A stretch of DNA of 14,620 bases from JACRBK01 sp964427955 (GTDB lineage: Bacteria; Chloroflexota; Anaerolineae; Aggregatilineales; Aggregatilineaceae): contig CAYRWY010000109.1 in assembly GCA_964427955.1 (NCBI GenBank), positions 1 to 14,620 on the forward strand, read 5' to 3'. The notes under the pieces were generated by a model. The model saw only the letters and a list, made by a program, of their open reading frames with translations, ran no database searches and was not told where the DNA came from. Of this stretch, positions 11,665-14,620 are shown piece after piece; within the stretch, counting starts at the first letter, position 1, and each line of letters begins with the position of its first letter. A program made the translations under genes and the position numbers.

Positions 11665-12419
11665 CCGAATCGCCCCGTAACATAGTCTTCGGTGCGCTTA
11701 TTGCGCGGGCTGATGAACACGTGCTCGGTGTCGCCCAGATCGACCAGTTCCCCGTCCAGCAAAAAGGCGGCGCGCGTGGCGATGCGAGCGGCCTGCTGGA
11801 CGCTGTGCGGGACCATCACAATCGTGTAGCGCCGCTTGAGTTCGTTGAGCGTATCTTCGACCATGCCGGTGGACAGCGGGTCCAGCCCGGAGGTCGGGTT
11901 GTCGAGCAGCAGCACTTCCGGCTCCAGCGCCAGGCTGCGCGCGATGCACAAGCGCTGCTTCTGCCCGCCGGACAGCGCAAAGGCCGACTTGTCGAGGCGA
12001 TCTTTCACCTCGTCCCACAGCGCGGCCTGGGTCAGCGAGCGTTCCAGCCGCTCCTCCATGACCACCCGATCCCGCATCCCGGCCATCTTCAGCCCGTAGA
12101 GCACATTCTCGCGGATGCTGCCCGGCAGCGGCGTGGGCACGGCGAACACCATCCCGATCCGGCGGCGCAGGTCGGTCACGTTCACGCCCCGCTCGTAGAC
12201 GTTCTGCCCGTTGAACAGGATCGTGCCTTCCAGGCGACCACTCTCGCCCAGGTCGGCCAGCCGGTTGAACAGCCGCAGCAGCACGGTTTTCCCGCTGCGC
12301 GCCGGGCCGAACAGCACGAAAATTTCGTGGGCCAGGACGTCCAGCGAGACGTGCGTGAGCGCCTGCGTGCCATCCTGGAACGTAAAACTGACGTCTTGAA
12401 CTGCGATTTTGATCGTCAT
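11661..12419 (-). CDS. pstB: Phosphate ABC transporter ATP-binding protein, PstB-like 2, with degenerate ATP site
   Basis: The protein has 252 residues, colinear without gaps with the adjacent PstB-like protein across all motifs. The signature is canonical (ALSGGQKQR, 149-153) and H205 is kept. Walker A is GPARSGKT, with Arg41 where Gly is usual. The Q-loop Gln is Ala93 (GMVFAVPTP). Walker B reads LLLDNPTSGLD, so the catalytic Glu is Asn174. On its own it should hydrolyse ATP poorly. In a heterodimer its intact LSGGQ would complete the good site of the partner. The frame is open further upstream through pstA, but the ATG at 12417-12419, 5 bases after the pstA stop, fits the family N-terminus. 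It overlaps the next ATPase gene by 4 bases (ATGA). It may be one half of an asymmetric Pst ATPase. Confidence 0.88.
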   Translation of the reverse strand: MTIKIAVQDVSFTFQDGTQALTHVSLDVLAHEIFVLFGPARSGKTVLLRLFNRLADLGESGRLEGTILFNGQNVYERGVNVTDLRRRIGMVFAVPTPLPGSIRENVLYGLKMAGMRDRVVMEERLERSLTQAALWDEVKDRLDKSAFALSGGQKQRLCIARSLALEPEVLLLDNPTSGLDPLSTGMVEDTLNELKRRYTIVMVPHSVQQAARIATRAAFLLDGELVDLGDTEHVFISPRNKRTEDYVTGRFG

Positions 12420-12424
12420 ACAGC

Positions 12425-13270
12425 CTACCAGTCCCGGCGGCGGCGCATCGTCGTGCGGACGGCGGCGGCGGTCAGCGTCATCGACAGGACCAGCAGCAGC
12501 AGCACCAGCGCCGTGCCATACTGCACGGAGAGCGGCATCCCCGGCACCTGCGTCGCGATGACGTACAGGTGATAGGGCAGCGCCATCGTTTGATCGGACA
12601 GCGAATGCGGCAGATCGGGCCGGTAGAACGCCGCGACGGTGAACAGGATCGGCGCCGTCTCCCCGGCGGCGCGGCTGAGGCCCAGGATCACGCCGGTCAG
12701 GATGCCGGGAATGGCGTGCGGCAGCACTTGATGCCGGATCGTCTGCCAGCGGCTCGCGCCCAAACTCTGGCTGACCAGCCGGAATTCGCGCGGGACGGTG
12801 AGCAGGGCTTCTTCCGCTGTGCTGATCACCACCGGCAGGGTCATGATCCCCAGCGTCAGCGATCCGGCAACAATCGACGTGCCCAGCTTGAGGAACAGCA
12901 CGAACGCGCCCAGCCCGAACAGCCCGTACACAATCGACGGGATGCCCGCCAGGTTGATGATCGCCAGCCGGACGGCGCGCGTCAGGTGGTTGTCGCTCGC
13001 GTATTCCGCCAGGTAGATCGCCGCGCCAATGCCCAGCGGCAGGCATACGATCACCGTGCCGAGCGTCAGCACGATGGTACCCAGGATGGCGGGCATGATG
13101 CCGCCCTGGGTCATGCCGTCGCGCGGCATGGCGGTCAGAAATTCCCAGTTGATCGCGCCGATCCCGTTGTAGACTAGGTAGACGATCACGAAGGCAATCG
13201 GGGCGACGACCAGGAGGGAAACCAGGCTGATGCAGCCCAGCGCGAGCTTATTGGTCTGCTGTCGGCTCAT
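12425..13270 (-). CDS. pstA: Phosphate ABC transporter permease PstA
   Basis: The protein has 281 residues with six membrane helices. Helix 1 is at about 10-35, and the core begins at GGIMPAILGTIVLTLGTVIVCLPLGIGAAIYLAEYA. NLAGIPSIVYGLFGLG is the typical PstA/PstC motif, and the EAA-type coupling loop is LVSQSLGASRWQTIRHQVLP. SRAAGETAPILFT is the PstA-specific sequence. It forms the phosphate channel with PstC in the inner membrane. Its ATG overlaps the pstC stop (ATGA), and GGGGGA lies about 5 bases upstream of the start. Confidence 0.95.
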   Translation of the reverse strand: MSRQQTNKLALGCISLVSLLVVAPIAFVIVYLVYNGIGAINWEFLTAMPRDGMTQGGIMPAILGTIVLTLGTVIVCLPLGIGAAIYLAEYASDNHLTRAVRLAIINLAGIPSIVYGLFGLGAFVLFLKLGTSIVAGSLTLGIMTLPVVISTAEEALLTVPREFRLVSQSLGASRWQTIRHQVLPHAIPGILTGVILGLSRAAGETAPILFTVAAFYRPDLPHSLSDQTMALPYHLYVIATQVPGMPLSVQYGTALVLLLLVLSMTLTAAAVRTTMRRRRDW

Positions 13271-14229
13271 ACCGTCCCCCGCCGCGAACGCGCGCTCCGC
13301 CCGCCCATCAAGCGGCTGGCGGCAGAATTGATCAAGAAGGTGGCGACGAACAGCAGAATGCCGATGGCGAACAGCGCGTTATAGTGCAGGCTCCCCTGCG
13401 ACACTTCGCCCATTTCGGCGGCGACGGTGGCCGTCATGGTCCGCACCGGGCGGAACGGCATCTCCGCGCCAAAAGTCGGGATATACGCCGCGTTGCCGGT
13501 GACCATCATCACCGCCATCGTCTCGCCAATCGCGCGGCCAATGCCCAGCATGACCGCCATCCCCAACCCGGATCGCGCGGCGGGCAGCACCACGCGGCGG
13601 ATCGTCTGCCACTGCGTCGCGCCAATCGCCAGCGCGCCGTCGCGATATTCTTTCGGCACGGCGTACAGCGCGTCTTCCGAAATGCTGATGATGGTCGGCA
13701 GCGCCATGTAGGCCAGGATCACCGAGCCGGTGAAAGCGGTCAGGCCGGTGGGCGCGCCCAATTGCTGGATGATCGGGGCCAGCACCACCCACCCCAAAAA
13801 GCCCAGCACAATCGACGGAATCCCGGCCAGGATTTCGATCAGCGGCTTGAGCATTTCGCGCTGCCACTGCGGCGCGATCTCGCCCAGGTACACCGCCGTG
13901 ATCAGACCCAGCGGCACCGCAATCAGGATGGCACCCGCCGTGACCAGCAGTGTGCCGAACGCCAGCGGGACCAGCCCGAAGATGCCTTCGTTCGGGTACC
14001 ACCGGCTGCCGAGCAGATTTTTCAGCGGGATGTGGATGAACGCGGGCACGCCTTCGCGCAGCAAAAAGACGAAGATCAGCCCCACGATCACGATGGTAGA
14101 CACCCCGGCCACGCGGATCAGGGTCTCGATGACCAGTTCATACGCCCCGGACCGGCGCCAGCCGCGCATCACCGGAAAGCCCAGGGCCGCACCAGCCCGC
14201 AGCCGCTTGCCAATTTGCGAGATAATCAT
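13267..14229 (-). CDS. pstC: Phosphate ABC transporter permease PstC
   Basis: The protein has 320 residues with six membrane helices. A basic N-terminus leads into a helix at about 40-62 (VAGVSTIVIVGLIFVFLL). The external SRWYPNEGIFGLVPLAFG, ILAGIPSIVLGFLGW, the coupling loop GALAIGATQWQTIRRVVLP and GRAIGETMAVMMVTGN are all PstC marks. An in-frame start 90 bases upstream is rejected because it lies inside pstS. The ATG at 14227-14229 has AGGAG 7 bases upstream, overlapping the pstS stop codon, so translation is tightly coupled. It pairs with PstA, which overlaps its 3' end by 4 bases. Confidence 0.95.
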   Translation of the reverse strand: MIISQIGKRLRAGAALGFPVMRGWRRSGAYELVIETLIRVAGVSTIVIVGLIFVFLLREGVPAFIHIPLKNLLGSRWYPNEGIFGLVPLAFGTLLVTAGAILIAVPLGLITAVYLGEIAPQWQREMLKPLIEILAGIPSIVLGFLGWVVLAPIIQQLGAPTGLTAFTGSVILAYMALPTIISISEDALYAVPKEYRDGALAIGATQWQTIRRVVLPAARSGLGMAVMLGIGRAIGETMAVMMVTGNAAYIPTFGAEMPFRPVRTMTATVAAEMGEVSQGSLHYNALFAIGILLFVATFLINSAASRLMGGRSARSRRGTV

Positions 14230-14233
14230 ACGG

Positions 14234-14620
14234 TTACTCCTGACCTGCGGGGATGAAGCCCAGCTTGGCGACGATGGCCTGCCCTTCGGGTCCATGAATC
14301 CAGTCGAGATAGCGGGCAATCACGGCGTTAGGCTCGCCTGCCGTGTACATATACAAGTTGCGCGCCAGCGGGTAACTGCCATCCTTGCCGGTGGCCACGC
14401 TGGGGATCACGTAGGGAGAGTCGGTATTGGGGGCGACGGCGATCACTTTCACGTCGTCTGTGACGTAGCCCAGGCCGTCATAACCAATCGCGTTCGGGTT
14501 GCGGCTGACCTCGCTCGAAATGCCCACTGAGGAGGGCATCAGCAGCGTTTGCGGCGCAAACAGATCGGTATTCCCTTTTTCGCCCCGGCGCACGACCTGT
14601 TCCAGAAAATAGACATACGT
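14234..14620 (-). CDS. pstS: Phosphate-binding protein PstS, C-terminal part, cut by the window edge
   Basis: The last 128 residues of a periplasmic-type phosphate-binding protein are present; the frame runs open off the right edge at TYVYFLEQV. Family marks are the TYVYFLE helix, PSSVGISSEVSRNPNAIGYDGLGYV and YPLARNLYMYTAGEP, and the end WIHGPEGQAIVAKLGFIPAG. It captures phosphate outside the membrane and delivers it to PstC/PstA. It is the first visible gene of the operon and lies 4 bases from pstC. The start, signal peptide and any upstream Pho-type regulatory site are outside the window. Confidence 0.93.
   Translation of the reverse strand, partial: TYVYFLEQVVRRGEKGNTDLFAPQTLLMPSSVGISSEVSRNPNAIGYDGLGYVTDDVKVIAVAPNTDSPYVIPSVATGKDGSYPLARNLYMYTAGEPNAVIARYLDWIHGPEGQAIVAKLGFIPAGQE

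Noticed and set aside
12420..13046. Upstream in-frame extension of PstB-like 2, which would look like a fusion
   Set aside because: It is an out-of-frame reading of pstA. The ATPase domain starts normally at the ATG 12417-12419, 5 bases after the pstA stop.

Overview
The window is GC-rich, densely coded bacterial chromosome. It carries two large GT-C type membrane glycosyltransferases with C-terminal beta-rich tails, a two-domain FtsX/MacB-like permease, MNT/HEPN toxin-antitoxin genes, and a pst operon with two pstB-like ATPase genes. Together with GC-rich hairpin repeats and heptad repeats between genes, this suggests Chloroflexota (Anaerolineae-like). That placement is an inference from gene style; no rRNA or marker gene confirms it.

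Layout. Positions 1-118 hold degenerate hairpin repeats. On the minus strand, 119-1360 encodes an RlmD/TrmA-type RNA uracil-C5 methyltransferase. The divergent gap 1361-1579 holds a heptad array and a perfect 46-nt palindrome. Positions 1580-3869 (+) encode a small two-helix membrane protein and a GT-C type membrane protein. A second, larger GT-C protein converges on it (3875-6061, -). An intrinsic terminator at 6132-6161 separates that gene from an FtsX/MacB-like permease (6184-8601, -).

Positions 8906-10854 are a compact RNA-targeting/toxin-antitoxin cluster. It starts with an MNT nucleotidyltransferase gene whose HEPN partner stops after 38 codons, where an AT-rich insert begins. The insert carries a good promoter, a tRNA-like cloverleaf whose first base falls at the expected transcription start, an inverted repeat that can pair with the cloverleaf's 3' strand, and then a gene for a 231-residue protein with a HEPN RX4H motif. 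Beyond it, in opposite orientation, is an intact MntA/HepT pair.

Positions 10906-14620 (-) are a phosphate-uptake operon in the order pstS (cut by the window edge), pstC, pstA, pstB-like 2, pstB-like 1, with 4-nt overlaps or gaps of 4-5 nt. The two ATPases have equal length and colinear motifs but complementary defects. One has an intact Walker A, Walker B Glu and Q-loop but LNPGQ instead of LSGGQ. The other has LSGGQ but lacks the catalytic Glu and Q-loop Gln and has a variant Walker A. This is the pattern expected of an asymmetric heterodimer with one working ATP site.

The two points most worth following are the tRNA-like RNA plus HEPN gene in the AT-rich insert, and the complementary degeneracy of the two Pst ATPases.
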